Assembly: GCA_041392205.1 (NCBI GenBank)
Contig: JAWKMO010000013.1
Location: 1-61,982, forward strand
DNA: 61,982 nt
Direction of reading: 5' to 3'
DNA from: Halomarinibacterium sp041392205
Lineage (GTDB): Bacteria; Bacteroidota; Bacteroidia; Flavobacteriales; Flavobacteriaceae
How positions within the stretch are numbered: position 1 is the stretch's first letter; every line of letters begins with the position of its first letter. Below, one piece after another: positions 51,876 through 61,226 of this stretch. The notes under the pieces were generated by a model. That model did not search any database and was not told where the DNA came from. It saw only the letters and a list, made by a program, of their open reading frames with translations. The translations under genes and the position numbers were made by a program.

Positions 51876-53094
51876 TTTGCTTTTTGATTAACCGTCGTAT
51901 GATAAAAACCGAAACTATGAGTAAGACAATTGGAATAATTAAAAAATAAAAAGCCTTTACGCCACCAATATTTTCAAATAATGTGCCTACAATTCTAGAT
52001 CCTAATGTCCCTCCCAATGCTGAAAATATTATAATTAAACCACTCATTGGAGAATGCAAATTTTTAGGCAAATGGCTTAAAACTGTTGAATTAAGTAAAG
52101 GATAAATTGGTGCAATAAAGAGTCCAATTAGTGGTAGTACAAAACCTAGAAATGGAACATCACTTAACGATGTAATCTCTACTGCATTTACATCTGCTTT
52201 CAATTGTGGTAAAACAGCCAATAAAATCCCTACAGAGATTAAAGAGCATATTACTATAATAACCGACCAATTAATTCTTTTAGAAGCCCAACCCGCTATA
52301 AATCTTCCTAATGCTAATGAAATTGCTAAAATAGCCGCCATATTTACACTTAGTTTTTCACCAAAAGAGAAAATCTTTTGATTAAAATGTGGCAACCAAG
52401 TCATCACTCCTTGTTCCATCATTACAAAAAAGAAAGCGGAACATATAAACACTAAAACTAAAGGGATTGCCAACAAGCCAATAGAATTTTTTAAATCTTC
52501 TTTAAGATTCGTTCCTGCGGCTTGTATAGGAATATTAAGTTTTGAAAATAAAAGAAACAAGAAGGAAAGTCCTATTAAAACACATAAAACTGGGTAGACA
52601 TTAAGCCAATCATTGGGGTTATCCCCATAAAACATTGGAAAAAGAAAATAAGCACTAGCAATTCCCACCATAAAAAATCCTTCAATAGAGCTCATTAATG
52701 CAGAATGTTCCTGAGGGGTTTCTGTAACTACACCAATAAGCGTGTAAACTGAAATTTTAATGAGTGCAAAACTTACTCCCACTGTTAAAAATAGAATTTT
52801 GGCAGTATCAAAAGAATTTCCAAAGTACATACCTAAACACCCAAAGAATACAATAAGCAAAGCAACGAGCATTGCTTTTTTATATCCAAAACGAGGTAAG
52901 AATGAAGCTATTAAAAATGAAACAATGGCAATAGGTAAATCTTTAAAGGCTTCAAGAATGGAAGCACTTGATTCTGAAACTCCATAAACGTTTATGGATT
53001 TTGAAATTACAATACCTACACTGTTAAGTAATATGGCAAAAACAAAGTAATTTAAATACAACGATATTTTAATACCCACATTTTTCATAAACAA
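51859..53094 (-). CDS. MFS transporter
   Basis: 411 residues with 12 transmembrane helices (411 is usual for MFS). RFGYKKAMLVALLIVFFG is the loop 2-3 region with the basic motif in reduced form. It resembles FucP/TsgA-type sugar transporters more than drug exporters. With the trehalase overlapping its end and another MFS gene four bases before it, a role in taking up the disaccharide or its product is likely. Its exact substrate is not readable. An alternative start two codons later (ATG at 53088) is equally possible. Confidence 0.83.
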   Translation of the reverse strand: MFMKNVGIKISLYLNYFVFAILLNSVGIVISKSINVYGVSESSASILEAFKDLPIAIVSFLIASFLPRFGYKKAMLVALLIVFFGCLGMYFGNSFDTAKILFLTVGVSFALIKISVYTLIGVVTETPQEHSALMSSIEGFFMVGIASAYFLFPMFYGDNPNDWLNVYPVLCVLIGLSFLFLLFSKLNIPIQAAGTNLKEDLKNSIGLLAIPLVLVFICSAFFFVMMEQGVMTWLPHFNQKIFSFGEKLSVNMAAILAISLALGRFIAGWASKRINWSVIIVICSLISVGILLAVLPQLKADVNAVEITSLSDVPFLGFVLPLIGLFIAPIYPLLNSTVLSHLPKNLHSPMSGLIIIFSALGGTLGSRIVGTLFENIGGVKAFYFLIIPIVLLIVSVFIIRRLIKKQSGSSN

Positions 53095-53098
53095 TGAT

Positions 53099-54409
53099 TT
53101 ATTCTGTATAAACAGCTTTTGATTCGTTTAAACGCATCGCTAAAAAGGCAGCGATAGCAAAGAAAACACCTGCAAATAGTATCGCGTTTACAGCATTATT
53201 ACCCAGTAAAAATTCATATATAGGACCAAATGTTACAGTTTCAATAAACATGGGTATTACAATCATCATATTTAAAATTCCCATATACACGCCTCTTCGT
53301 TCTTGGGGGACTACTTTAGAAACCATAGTGTATGGGATTCCCATCATCGCAGCCCAACCAATTCCAAATAATATCATGGGAACTAATACAAGATTTGGGT
53401 CTGAGATATATGGAATGGCAAATAGAGCGGCAGCCGTCCCAATCAAGCTAAGTGCATAGATCTTTTTCCCTCCAAATTTTAGTGTTAATGGTACAAGCAT
53501 AAGTGCTACCACCATAGTCACAGTGTTATAAGTTAAGCTCATTTTGGCTGCTTGGGCTCCTGCTTCAGAAATGTTAAAGTTTAAAGTCTTCATAAAAAGA
53601 GGTGTGGTAAATTGCCAGTAAATAAATAAGGCATACCACTGGAAAAGATACACAGCACCAATTTTCCACATAAATTTGGGCATTTCTTTAACTGCATCAA
53701 TTATTTCTGTAAAAGGCTTTGCAATGCGCTGACCTAATGATAGTTGTCTAATTTTATTTATTTCATCCATTTCTTCTGCTGAAGGAGGAATTTCTGGGGT
53801 TTTTAAGACCGAATATAAAATAGTAACTAACGACAAGAAAGCGCCAATATAAAAAGAGTAGTAAATCCATTGGGGAATGGTTCCCGCTTGTTCTAATGAC
53901 TCCCCTCCAAACAAATATTGAAATAGGACAATAGAACCGTTTGCTAGTAAGATTCCAGCTCCTACAAATAGACTTTGCATTTGGTAACCCAAACTTAATT
54001 GCTTTTCGGGTAATTTATCTCCCACAAAGGCACGATAGGGTTCCATAGCCATGTTATTACCTACGTCCAAAATCCATAACAAACCTACAGCAAACCATAA
54101 TAACGGACTATGCGGAAAAGCAAACAAACAAATACTACCCAATAACGCCCCAATTAAAAAATAAGGTTTGCGCCTTCCCCAGCGGTTGGACCAAGTTTTA
54201 TCGGACATAGCGCCTATAATGGGTTGCACAATTAAACCCGTAACAGGCCCAGCAATATTTAAAATAGGCAACATATCTTCAGGTGCTCCCAAGTATAAAA
54301 ATATGGGATTGATAGCAGTTTGTTGTAAGCCAAAACTATATTGAATTCCCAAAAATCCAACGTTCATGTTTAGGATTTGCCAAAACGACAAGGAGGGTTT
54401 TTTAATCAT
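53099..54409 (-). CDS. MFS disaccharide transporter (SLC45/GPH-like)
   Basis: 436 residues with 12 transmembrane helices. IGAMSDKTWSNRWGRRKPYF (about 61-80) is the loop 2-3 motif typical of the SLC45 and plant sucrose-transporter group, with RWGRRRP-like wording. FLGIQYSFGLQQTAINPIFL in helix 1 also fits that group, in which bacterial members move maltose, trehalose or sucrose. It is the first gene of the trehalase operon. A LacI-type operator lies 120 bases upstream, at 54529-54546. Confidence 0.87.
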   Translation of the reverse strand: MIKKPSLSFWQILNMNVGFLGIQYSFGLQQTAINPIFLYLGAPEDMLPILNIAGPVTGLIVQPIIGAMSDKTWSNRWGRRKPYFLIGALLGSICLFAFPHSPLLWFAVGLLWILDVGNNMAMEPYRAFVGDKLPEKQLSLGYQMQSLFVGAGILLANGSIVLFQYLFGGESLEQAGTIPQWIYYSFYIGAFLSLVTILYSVLKTPEIPPSAEEMDEINKIRQLSLGQRIAKPFTEIIDAVKEMPKFMWKIGAVYLFQWYALFIYWQFTTPLFMKTLNFNISEAGAQAAKMSLTYNTVTMVVALMLVPLTLKFGGKKIYALSLIGTAAALFAIPYISDPNLVLVPMILFGIGWAAMMGIPYTMVSKVVPQERRGVYMGILNMMIVIPMFIETVTFGPIYEFLLGNNAVNAILFAGVFFAIAAFLAMRLNESKAVYTE

Positions 54410-54528
54410 AAAAGAAGCTTTTAATGGTCGTTAGTTTATTTTAAATTCAAACATTTGGAATGAATACTGTAATATCTGCAATTTTTAAGAAATACAGATT
54501 TTTTGTGTGGGTATTTTCAGAATTTGTT

Positions 54529-54546
54529 AACGAAAACGTTATCGTT
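54529..54546. promoter_or_regulatory. LacI-family operator palindrome
   Basis: AACGAAAACGTTATCGTT is an 18-base palindrome with one mismatched pair and a central ACGT, the shape of LacI/GalR-family sites (half-site AACGnnAACG). It lies in the gap between the SLC45-like MFS gene, 119 bases away, and the end of the GH gene. It therefore probably controls the transporter, trehalase, kinase and symporter operon in response to a sugar. No LacI gene is in the window. Confidence 0.6.
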
Positions 54547-54563
54547 GTATAAAAAAACAAGAA

Positions 54564-55727
54564 TTAACTAGTTTCCATTGCCAACTTCATAAATACAATT
54601 CCCGCAGCGGTATACCCCATTTTCGTCTTTCCACCCACAAGTAAAGTCTTGGCGTTAAAGTATTCTTGAAAATCCCAATGAGGATTTTCTCTAACCGTTT
54701 CAGAAAAGGAAACAACCATTTTTTTAACTTCTTTATTCATTCCATTTTTAGCAAGACCTAAACAAAAAAGCCCCATCCAAACAGGCCAAATGCCCCCATT
54801 GTGAAAATCTCCGGGGTGGTTTTTGAAAGTAAAAGAATAATTTCCTTCTAATAGGTTCCAATCGTCACTTTTTTCAGAAATGATGGGCCAAAAAGCAGGA
54901 ATTAAATGATTTGGAAGCGTTTTTATAAATGTGGAAAGGGATTTTTTTTGAGAATCCTTTAAATTTAACTGAAGCATTGCTAAAGCATTGGCAGCAGCAT
55001 CAAAACGTAAGTCGTAGTTGCCTGGTAAAATAAATGCTCCAAAGTGTTTTTGTTTTTTCTGAAGGGCTTTTTCAAACGCGGGTTTTTGATATATTAATGA
55101 TGCTTCAGTGGTTTCTGAAGGCCAGAAGTTGGCTTCTGTTTTTTTCAGAATTGCTTGCATGGAAGAAGTCCTTTTTCCTTCTATTTTAAGAAATAATTTT
55201 TCACCCCAAATCCTAAGCATATTATCGTAGAGTGTGTAGCCATGAATAGGGTATTCGTCTGCCCAATTTCCACTCAAGGGAGTATAAATCCAGCCTTTGT
55301 TATTAAATTCTGATGCTTTTAAAAAAGTGCGGCATTTCTCTATAGCGGGTTTTAAAATCTGCCAAGTTGCTTTATCTTCAGTTTCTATAAGATACAAACA
55401 AGCCCCTAAAATAAACCACGTATTCGCATCGATACGTCCTACCAAACTTCCAAAGGAAGCATCGGTTCCGTTAGGTAAAACATTAGAAGGAATCATCCCC
55501 AACTCATTCTGGCTTTTTGCTAAAATAAGTAATGAATTTTGTAATCCTTTAATAACTATTTCATCTTTCATCCAAAGCCCAGCAATACCGCAAACCATAC
55601 TATCTCGCGCCCAAATACGCTTGTAATTATCAGCTTCAATCGTACTTGCCAAAATCCCTTTAGAGGTAGTTAAATTGTGCAGTAAAGTAACAGCATCTTG
55701 GTAAAGTTGTGAGAAATGTTTTTCCAT
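54564..55727 (-). CDS. (alpha/alpha)6-barrel glycosidase (glucosidase/invertase-like)
   Basis: 387 residues. An all-helical barrel of the clan that includes GH37, GH63, GH100 and debranching enzymes. IEADNYKRIWARDSMVC (about 25-41) carries the WARD motif with an acidic residue often catalytic in this clan. GRIDANTWFILGACLY, GNWADEYPIHGYTLYDN and the C-terminal HNGGIWPVWMG are further clan features. It has no signal peptide. It could hydrolyse a glucoside or sucrose. The PfkB kinase downstream is fructokinase-like, which slightly favours a sucrose-type substrate, but this is not certain. It lies upstream of the operator, and probably has its own promoter. Confidence 0.75.
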   Translation of the reverse strand: MEKHFSQLYQDAVTLLHNLTTSKGILASTIEADNYKRIWARDSMVCGIAGLWMKDEIVIKGLQNSLLILAKSQNELGMIPSNVLPNGTDASFGSLVGRIDANTWFILGACLYLIETEDKATWQILKPAIEKCRTFLKASEFNNKGWIYTPLSGNWADEYPIHGYTLYDNMLRIWGEKLFLKIEGKRTSSMQAILKKTEANFWPSETTEASLIYQKPAFEKALQKKQKHFGAFILPGNYDLRFDAAANALAMLQLNLKDSQKKSLSTFIKTLPNHLIPAFWPIISEKSDDWNLLEGNYSFTFKNHPGDFHNGGIWPVWMGLFCLGLAKNGMNKEVKKMVVSFSETVRENPHWDFQEYFNAKTLLVGGKTKMGYTAAGIVFMKLAMETS

Positions 55728-55754
55728 GCTTAAAATTGAAAAAGCAAGTTACAA

Positions 55755-56651
55755 TTATTCTTCTTTTAAGGGGAGATAGACTTCAGTTTTCCATTGTAAT
55801 TCGTCCCCCCCCATATTTGGATTGTTATGAAATACTTCAATAGGAAGCATATCTACTTCCCTATTATTTTTTTGGGCATAAGCTGCTAGCGCATACCAAG
55901 CTCTATCTGAAGTAATATAATTTCCATTATAAATAGCTTTTAGGCTTTTTTTGGAAGGAAACGCTTTCATGGAAATAAGCGTATTTCCTCTTATAGAATC
56001 GGTTTTTTTAAACGGAAAACAGAAATTATAAGAGACACTGTCTTTTTCTCTATCCCAATGGGTGATTTCAAGAAATGGTCTGCCATTAGCTTCGAGTTTA
56101 TTTTCATCAATAAAAGAAGAAAGTAGGTTAAAATTTGCCATCATCCCTTTAGCCTTTTCAATTTGAAGACAGTTTACAGATACGTATGCAGCAAAGGTGT
56201 TTGGGGAAGTATCTTCACCCTCTATTTGTATTCTAATTTCTTTTAAATGCTTTTGTAAGGACTGAAGAAACTCTTTTACGGTATGTTTTGCAATTTTTTC
56301 AATAGTAGGTTCAGAAAAGGGGATGAGTATTCTGTTTTTAATTAAATTTTCCTCGTCTTTTACAAATGCTGAAACTTTAACGGTGCTATCGTTTGTGTTT
56401 TTTAATTTCCATAAAAGCTCATAGGTAGATTCCTGGTTTTTTATAATTTGAAGGAACTCAGCTTCATTAAGTTGAACGATTTCTTGTGGATTTTCTAAAG
56501 AGGAGTTCCAAGATTTTAACGATTGGTTTACCGTTCCAATAGTCGTTTTTGTTTCAAAATTAATTTGATAGTCATACTCCTTGAAAAAAAAATACCAAAT
56601 TAGAACTCCTAAAACGGTAATAAATAATCCCCATTTAACTATTTTCATCAT
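55755..56651 (-). CDS. GyrI-like (SRPBCC plus effector-binding) single-pass membrane protein
   Basis: 298 residues. One N-terminal transmembrane helix (residues 5-23) is followed by a periplasmic SRPBCC-type half (about 30-140) and a GyrI-like effector-binding half (about 150-295). The last contains KKSLKAIYNGNYITSDRAWYALA and ends in ELQWKTEVYLPLK, as in Rob or BmrR effector domains. GyrI-like proteins bind small molecules and some hydrolyse reactive ones. No helix-turn-helix is present, so it is not a transcription factor. Its start shares one base with the stop of the haloperoxidase-like gene, so the two are coupled. Confidence 0.78.
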   Translation of the reverse strand: MMKIVKWGLFITVLGVLIWYFFFKEYDYQINFETKTTIGTVNQSLKSWNSSLENPQEIVQLNEAEFLQIIKNQESTYELLWKLKNTNDSTVKVSAFVKDEENLIKNRILIPFSEPTIEKIAKHTVKEFLQSLQKHLKEIRIQIEGEDTSPNTFAAYVSVNCLQIEKAKGMMANFNLLSSFIDENKLEANGRPFLEITHWDREKDSVSYNFCFPFKKTDSIRGNTLISMKAFPSKKSLKAIYNGNYITSDRAWYALAAYAQKNNREVDMLPIEVFHNNPNMGGDELQWKTEVYLPLKEE

Positions 56652-57982
56652 TAATCAACCTTCATTTTAAGTCTTTCATTAACCAAATTTCCTACTTGTA
56701 TCCCTTGATTTATTCCGTTTTCAACAGCGGCACGATAATGAATCCCTCCGTACATACGGCTTATGGCTGCTTCTTGAGCGGCTGCATTAAAAGAAGAGAA
56801 GGAGCGAACCGGAAGTCCATAGGGAAGCTCTGTATCGTCCAAAAATTTAAAGTTATCTCCAAATATCTCTGTCAATACCGTAGCAGAGGCTCCCGAAACT
56901 ACGGAGTGTCCACTACTATATTCTGGAAAAGGAGGGGTTTGTAAAATAGGTTTCCAGTTTTCGTCGATATGCTGATTAATTAATGTTTCTGGACGGATGA
57001 GGTTACTACGGTATTTTTCATCCCAACAACTAATAAACCCATCAAAAAGGGCAATAGAAGTTTTAGTATAGGCATACACGGTATCCTCGAAACTAGACTC
57101 AGTATTTTTACAGGCTATTTCTGCAATTCCCATCCAATGGGCTCCTGGGGTAATTTTTTTGGTGGCAAACATTAAGTGTCCGCGTGTCACCGAAACATAG
57201 GGGTTGCAATCCCAAAATCGAGCAATTTTAACTTCTTCTGATGCATCTCCTTCTTTTGTAATTCTTTCAGAAATAGTATATACTTCATCAAGTTCTTTAT
57301 AAAAATCACTCTCTTTCTCAAGTGAAAAAGCAGGAGGAGGAATGGGTTTAAATTGTGAAGCCGAGTCGAGAACAAACGGTCTTATTTTATTCCAATGGGG
57401 TTCTATACCATCCATATAGGAGGGAGGTGTGGGTTGCCAACGGGAGGGGTCTTCTGTAATAACAGTAAACTTTGGCATGGTACGGGTTTGCTTGTAATTG
57501 TCGCCATCCATCCAGTTTTTAATATGTTCAGAAACCTGCAAACCATATTCTTTGGAAGCCATAAATACGTCTTCATTTTTGTTTTGCCAAATACGATAGA
57601 GACTATCTCTGTAGTGCTCCATGAGTTCTTCTGAAAAAATAACCGACTTACTCACATCGATATGAGCAATTAAAGCTGCCAATGGAAAATTAACATTTGG
57701 ATTATTGGTTTTTGGGATTGGTGTGAGGTGCTTTATTTGCCCTGTTAAGGATAGATACGAAGGGTTATTTTGGGCAATAATTTCGTAAGCGGTAATGTTT
57801 GGATAGGCATAAATTCGGCTTGCAACGGGAGGCGAAAAGATATCGTGTACCATTATATCGGTGACTTTATCTACTGCATTTTGATAGTCTTTTGAGACAA
57901 TTTCAATAGGATCATTTTTTTTACAACTTAAAATGAATAGCGGTAACAAGAGCACTATTAATAATTTAATGTGTGATTTCAT
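56651..57982 (-). CDS. Vanadium haloperoxidase-like (PAP2 superfamily) lipoprotein
   Basis: 443 residues from the ATG at 57982. An ATG at 58000 adds six residues. The lipoprotein signal MKSHIKLLIVLLLPLFILSCK has Cys20 as lipid site. The C-terminal half has the vanadate/phosphate-site motifs: LIRPETLI for the first Arg, then PFPEYSSGHSVVSGAS, with Ser-Gly-His, and MYGGIHYRAAVENG, with the last Arg/His. In this superfamily these residues bind phosphate in acid phosphatases or vanadate in haloperoxidases. The two cannot be told apart by eye. The protein is exported and lipid-anchored. It overlaps the VCBS repeat gene by 17 bases. Confidence 0.83.
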   Translation of the reverse strand: MKSHIKLLIVLLLPLFILSCKKNDPIEIVSKDYQNAVDKVTDIMVHDIFSPPVASRIYAYPNITAYEIIAQNNPSYLSLTGQIKHLTPIPKTNNPNVNFPLAALIAHIDVSKSVIFSEELMEHYRDSLYRIWQNKNEDVFMASKEYGLQVSEHIKNWMDGDNYKQTRTMPKFTVITEDPSRWQPTPPSYMDGIEPHWNKIRPFVLDSASQFKPIPPPAFSLEKESDFYKELDEVYTISERITKEGDASEEVKIARFWDCNPYVSVTRGHLMFATKKITPGAHWMGIAEIACKNTESSFEDTVYAYTKTSIALFDGFISCWDEKYRSNLIRPETLINQHIDENWKPILQTPPFPEYSSGHSVVSGASATVLTEIFGDNFKFLDDTELPYGLPVRSFSSFNAAAQEAAISRMYGGIHYRAAVENGINQGIQVGNLVNERLKMKVD

Positions 57983-60900
57983 AGACTTCTGCTTTTTCAT
58001 TATTATATATTACGAGTAAATAAGGTTTATGGTCTAATCTTATTATTTTTAAATGGCGAATCGATTTTTGCGTAAAATCCAGTCCTAAATTGCTTCCTAA
58101 AGTGATTTCATTTTCTGAAGAAATCAATGCTCCAGGGAAGCTATCAAACCTTCCATGAAACGGAATGACACCAAAATAATTTCCTCCTGCAAGCACTTCT
58201 TTTTTTCCGTCATCATTAAAATCGAATGCTACAAATGCTTTTATAGGTGAAATTTGAAGGATGTTTGGAAAGGCTTCAAAAGTAAACTTCCCTTGGTTGT
58301 TTCTCAAAAACCCCGAAGCCAACGTTTGTAATTCAAAAAGGGTGGCTTTTTGTAGTTTTTCACCAAATATTTCTTCCATGGTTTTCCCTGCAAATTCTCT
58401 ATAATTAGTAAACTTTTTTCGTAAAAAAACCATTTGCCCCGCCAATTCATCTAAGCCTAATAAGGGATAATACTTTCCATTTTTTTCAATTGCCAAAACG
58501 GTTTCAGTGCTTCCGTTTTCATCAAAATCGGCATAATACATTCGCATAGGAAATGTTGAGGAAGCTTTAAATTTACTGTTCAATCCCCAGTTTCCTAGAA
58601 GGTAATCGTTGTCGCCATCGCGATCTATATCAAATGGAATAATGGTTTGCCAAAGTCCGTTTAATTTTTCCTTTAGGGGGAAACTTTCTATCCAAGTATG
58701 GTTTTTCAATTCATAAAAACGGGGTTGCATCCATTCACCAATGACGATTAAATCGGTTTGTCCGTCGCCATTAAAATCGTCCCAAAGCGCATCGGTAACC
58801 ATGCCTAAGTTATTTAACTCTTGTAACTTTGGGTTATTTCCAAAAATGTAGGATGGAACAATTTTACCAAAATCCATGGGGGCAGTATAGTTTCCTATGA
58901 AAATGGGATTAATAGTATTAATTGGATCCATTTCCAAATGCATAGCCTTAATGATTGAAGTATTATAATACGTACTATCCAAGGAAGGCTCCACAAAAAT
59001 AGTGTCGTTTGTTTCTGTAATTAATTTATTTTGAAGCACTTTTATATTGGGTGAAATCTGGTTTCCTCCGTTACCTACTAAATTAATGAATTGCGAATTT
59101 CCATCAAGGGTAAGGTAACACGCAGTAACCTCTTCATGGATACTGTCTTTTGCTAAATTTGGCGTATCTCTTAATTGAAAACCCCCAACTATTTGAGAAT
59201 ATATGACCGATTTCTGATTTTTAGCTCCGCCCAAAAAAATATCTTCTTTTCCATCCCGATTCATATCGCCAATCGCCACACCAGGTCCACGATCGGAAAC
59301 CTCATAAGGAATGAGTTTTTGATAGTTAAAATCGGTATGATTGTCTTCTTTGTGTGTATAATTAATACCTAAGTTATCTTCTACTTTTTTGAATCGTTTT
59401 TTAGATTTATTTCGCTGGTAAGCATAAGGAATTGTATTTTCTGGCGTAATGGTTAATAACTGATTTAACGAAACATTTTTAAGTGTTTGTTGTGTTTGGT
59501 CTGGCCAAATAACCTTTAGGGAATCGATGGTTTTTTCAGCTCCAAAACCAAAATGAATAATGGGCTGGGAAGAAGCTTGAAATCCGCGTGCGGTATATAA
59601 TTCTTTGTATTGCAATATACCTTTATGGTAAGCTATTACTTTAGTTCCAAAACCTTGTGGGTTTTTATCTTTGTATTGAAATTGAAGTTTTATATATGAA
59701 GCTTTTTCATGGGTGGAGTTAATATAAATACTTGCTGGTTCATTTATATTATTGGTCACAATATCCAAATCGCCATCATTATCCAAATCCCCAACAGCCG
59801 ATGCCCCTGAAATAGAAGGTAACCCGCTTCCCCAATTTTTTGAAACATCTTTAAACTGAAGGGACCCTTCTCCTTTAAAAAAGTAATTAGAAACCTTTCC
59901 GGATGGCATAAGTTCTAAAGCCTTTTGATCTACCAAACGGGAGGTATTGATTTTATTTTGAATTTCTTCATTAGAGACATACTTAATAAAATCGAGATTG
60001 TTAGGGCGTTTTGGAATTCCGTTGGAAATAAATAAATCTTGTTTTCCATCTTGGTTATAATCGCCAAACAAGGCACTCCAACTCCAGTCTGTTGCAGCAA
60101 CACCACTTTGTAATGCTGTTTCTAAATAAGGAGCTTCGGGCTGACTTACAAATAGCATATTTCTTGTGTATTGATAATGATATCCGTATTGTTCAGTGCG
60201 CATTTTTAGGGTTTGGTACATATCATCTCCTTCCGAAGATTTTATAACACCATCATCTTCGGGAAGCATATCCAAAGTTATCAAATCGGGCCAGCCATCA
60301 TGGTTAATGTCTGCAACATCGTTTCCCATAGAAAAGCGACTTGTGTGCCCAAAATAGTTGCGTAGACTTTCTGTAAACGTACCATTGCCATTATTGAGAT
60401 AAAAATAATCGTCTTCGTGAAAATCGTTCCCCACATAAATATCGGGATAACCGTCCTGGTTAAAATCGGCTACCGAAATTCCTAATCCGTATCCATTTAT
60501 TCCTCCAAAAATACCGGCTTCTTCACTTATATCTGTAAAGCTATTTCCATCGTTTCGAAGGAGTTTATCACCTGTTTTTTCATTTCGGATATTTCTTATT
60601 TGAGCTCTTCCGAAGGATTCTTCGGTATGCACGGCATGATTCAAAATGTATAAATCCATATCACCGTCTAAATCGAAGTCGAGAAATGCTGCTGAGGTTC
60701 CGTAGCATTTAAAATCGAGACCGTATGCTTTGGATTTTTCAGAAAAAGTATTGTCTTTATTATTAATAAACAACTCGTTATGCCCCTCAAAACCATTAAT
60801 GCCTACTACTGCTAACACATAAATATCTAACCATCCGTCACCGTTTACATCTACCATAATACTTCCTGTATTCCAGGAACTGTTACCTTCAATAGTTGCC

Positions 60901-61226
60901 GTTTTAGAAATATCTTCAAAAGTGAGATTGCCTTTATTGAGGTACAATTTATTTTTTTCTTGATTTGACGAAAAGTATAGATCTGGCAACCCGTCATTAT
61001 TAATATCCCCCATGGCAACGCCACCTCCATTATAGAAATATAGATAATCGAGAATGTTTAAGGAGTCGGTTTCAGTAAGGTTATTTTGAAAAGTAACTCC
61101 CGATTTTATAGGAGGTAACAATTCGAAAAGTGTTTGTTCTTTTTTTTGACAACTTCCCAAAAGGAGCACGAACCCAATAATAAAGCAATATTTAGTTGTT
61201 GATTGCAAATACCCGAGGTTTTTCAT
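57966..61226 (-). CDS. VCBS/FG-GAP repeat lipoprotein with ASPIC/UnbV domain
   Basis: 1086 residues. The lipoprotein signal MKNLGYLQSTTKYCFIIGFV leads to a lipobox LLGSC. Many FG-GAP/VCBS blades are visible, each with a calcium loop such as DINNDGLPDLYFSSN, DVNGDGWLDIYV, DFNQDGYPDIYVGND and DLDNDGDLDIVTNN. They form beta-propellers like integrin heads. An ASPIC/UnbV-like domain (about 535-600, with VIWPDQTQQTL) lies in the middle, then a second set of blades. It is predicted to be a surface lipoprotein binding a large molecule or cell. It overlaps the preceding, similar gene by 35 bases. Confidence 0.88.
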   Translation of the reverse strand: MKNLGYLQSTTKYCFIIGFVLLLGSCQKKEQTLFELLPPIKSGVTFQNNLTETDSLNILDYLYFYNGGGVAMGDINNDGLPDLYFSSNQEKNKLYLNKGNLTFEDISKTATIEGNSSWNTGSIMVDVNGDGWLDIYVLAVVGINGFEGHNELFINNKDNTFSEKSKAYGLDFKCYGTSAAFLDFDLDGDMDLYILNHAVHTEESFGRAQIRNIRNEKTGDKLLRNDGNSFTDISEEAGIFGGINGYGLGISVADFNQDGYPDIYVGNDFHEDDYFYLNNGNGTFTESLRNYFGHTSRFSMGNDVADINHDGWPDLITLDMLPEDDGVIKSSEGDDMYQTLKMRTEQYGYHYQYTRNMLFVSQPEAPYLETALQSGVAATDWSWSALFGDYNQDGKQDLFISNGIPKRPNNLDFIKYVSNEEIQNKINTSRLVDQKALELMPSGKVSNYFFKGEGSLQFKDVSKNWGSGLPSISGASAVGDLDNDGDLDIVTNNINEPASIYINSTHEKASYIKLQFQYKDKNPQGFGTKVIAYHKGILQYKELYTARGFQASSQPIIHFGFGAEKTIDSLKVIWPDQTQQTLKNVSLNQLLTITPENTIPYAYQRNKSKKRFKKVEDNLGINYTHKEDNHTDFNYQKLIPYEVSDRGPGVAIGDMNRDGKEDIFLGGAKNQKSVIYSQIVGGFQLRDTPNLAKDSIHEEVTACYLTLDGNSQFINLVGNGGNQISPNIKVLQNKLITETNDTIFVEPSLDSTYYNTSIIKAMHLEMDPINTINPIFIGNYTAPMDFGKIVPSYIFGNNPKLQELNNLGMVTDALWDDFNGDGQTDLIVIGEWMQPRFYELKNHTWIESFPLKEKLNGLWQTIIPFDIDRDGDNDYLLGNWGLNSKFKASSTFPMRMYYADFDENGSTETVLAIEKNGKYYPLLGLDELAGQMVFLRKKFTNYREFAGKTMEEIFGEKLQKATLFELQTLASGFLRNNQGKFTFEAFPNILQISPIKAFVAFDFNDDGKKEVLAGGNYFGVIPFHGRFDSFPGALISSENEITLGSNLGLDFTQKSIRHLKIIRLDHKPYLLVIYNNEKAEVYEITH

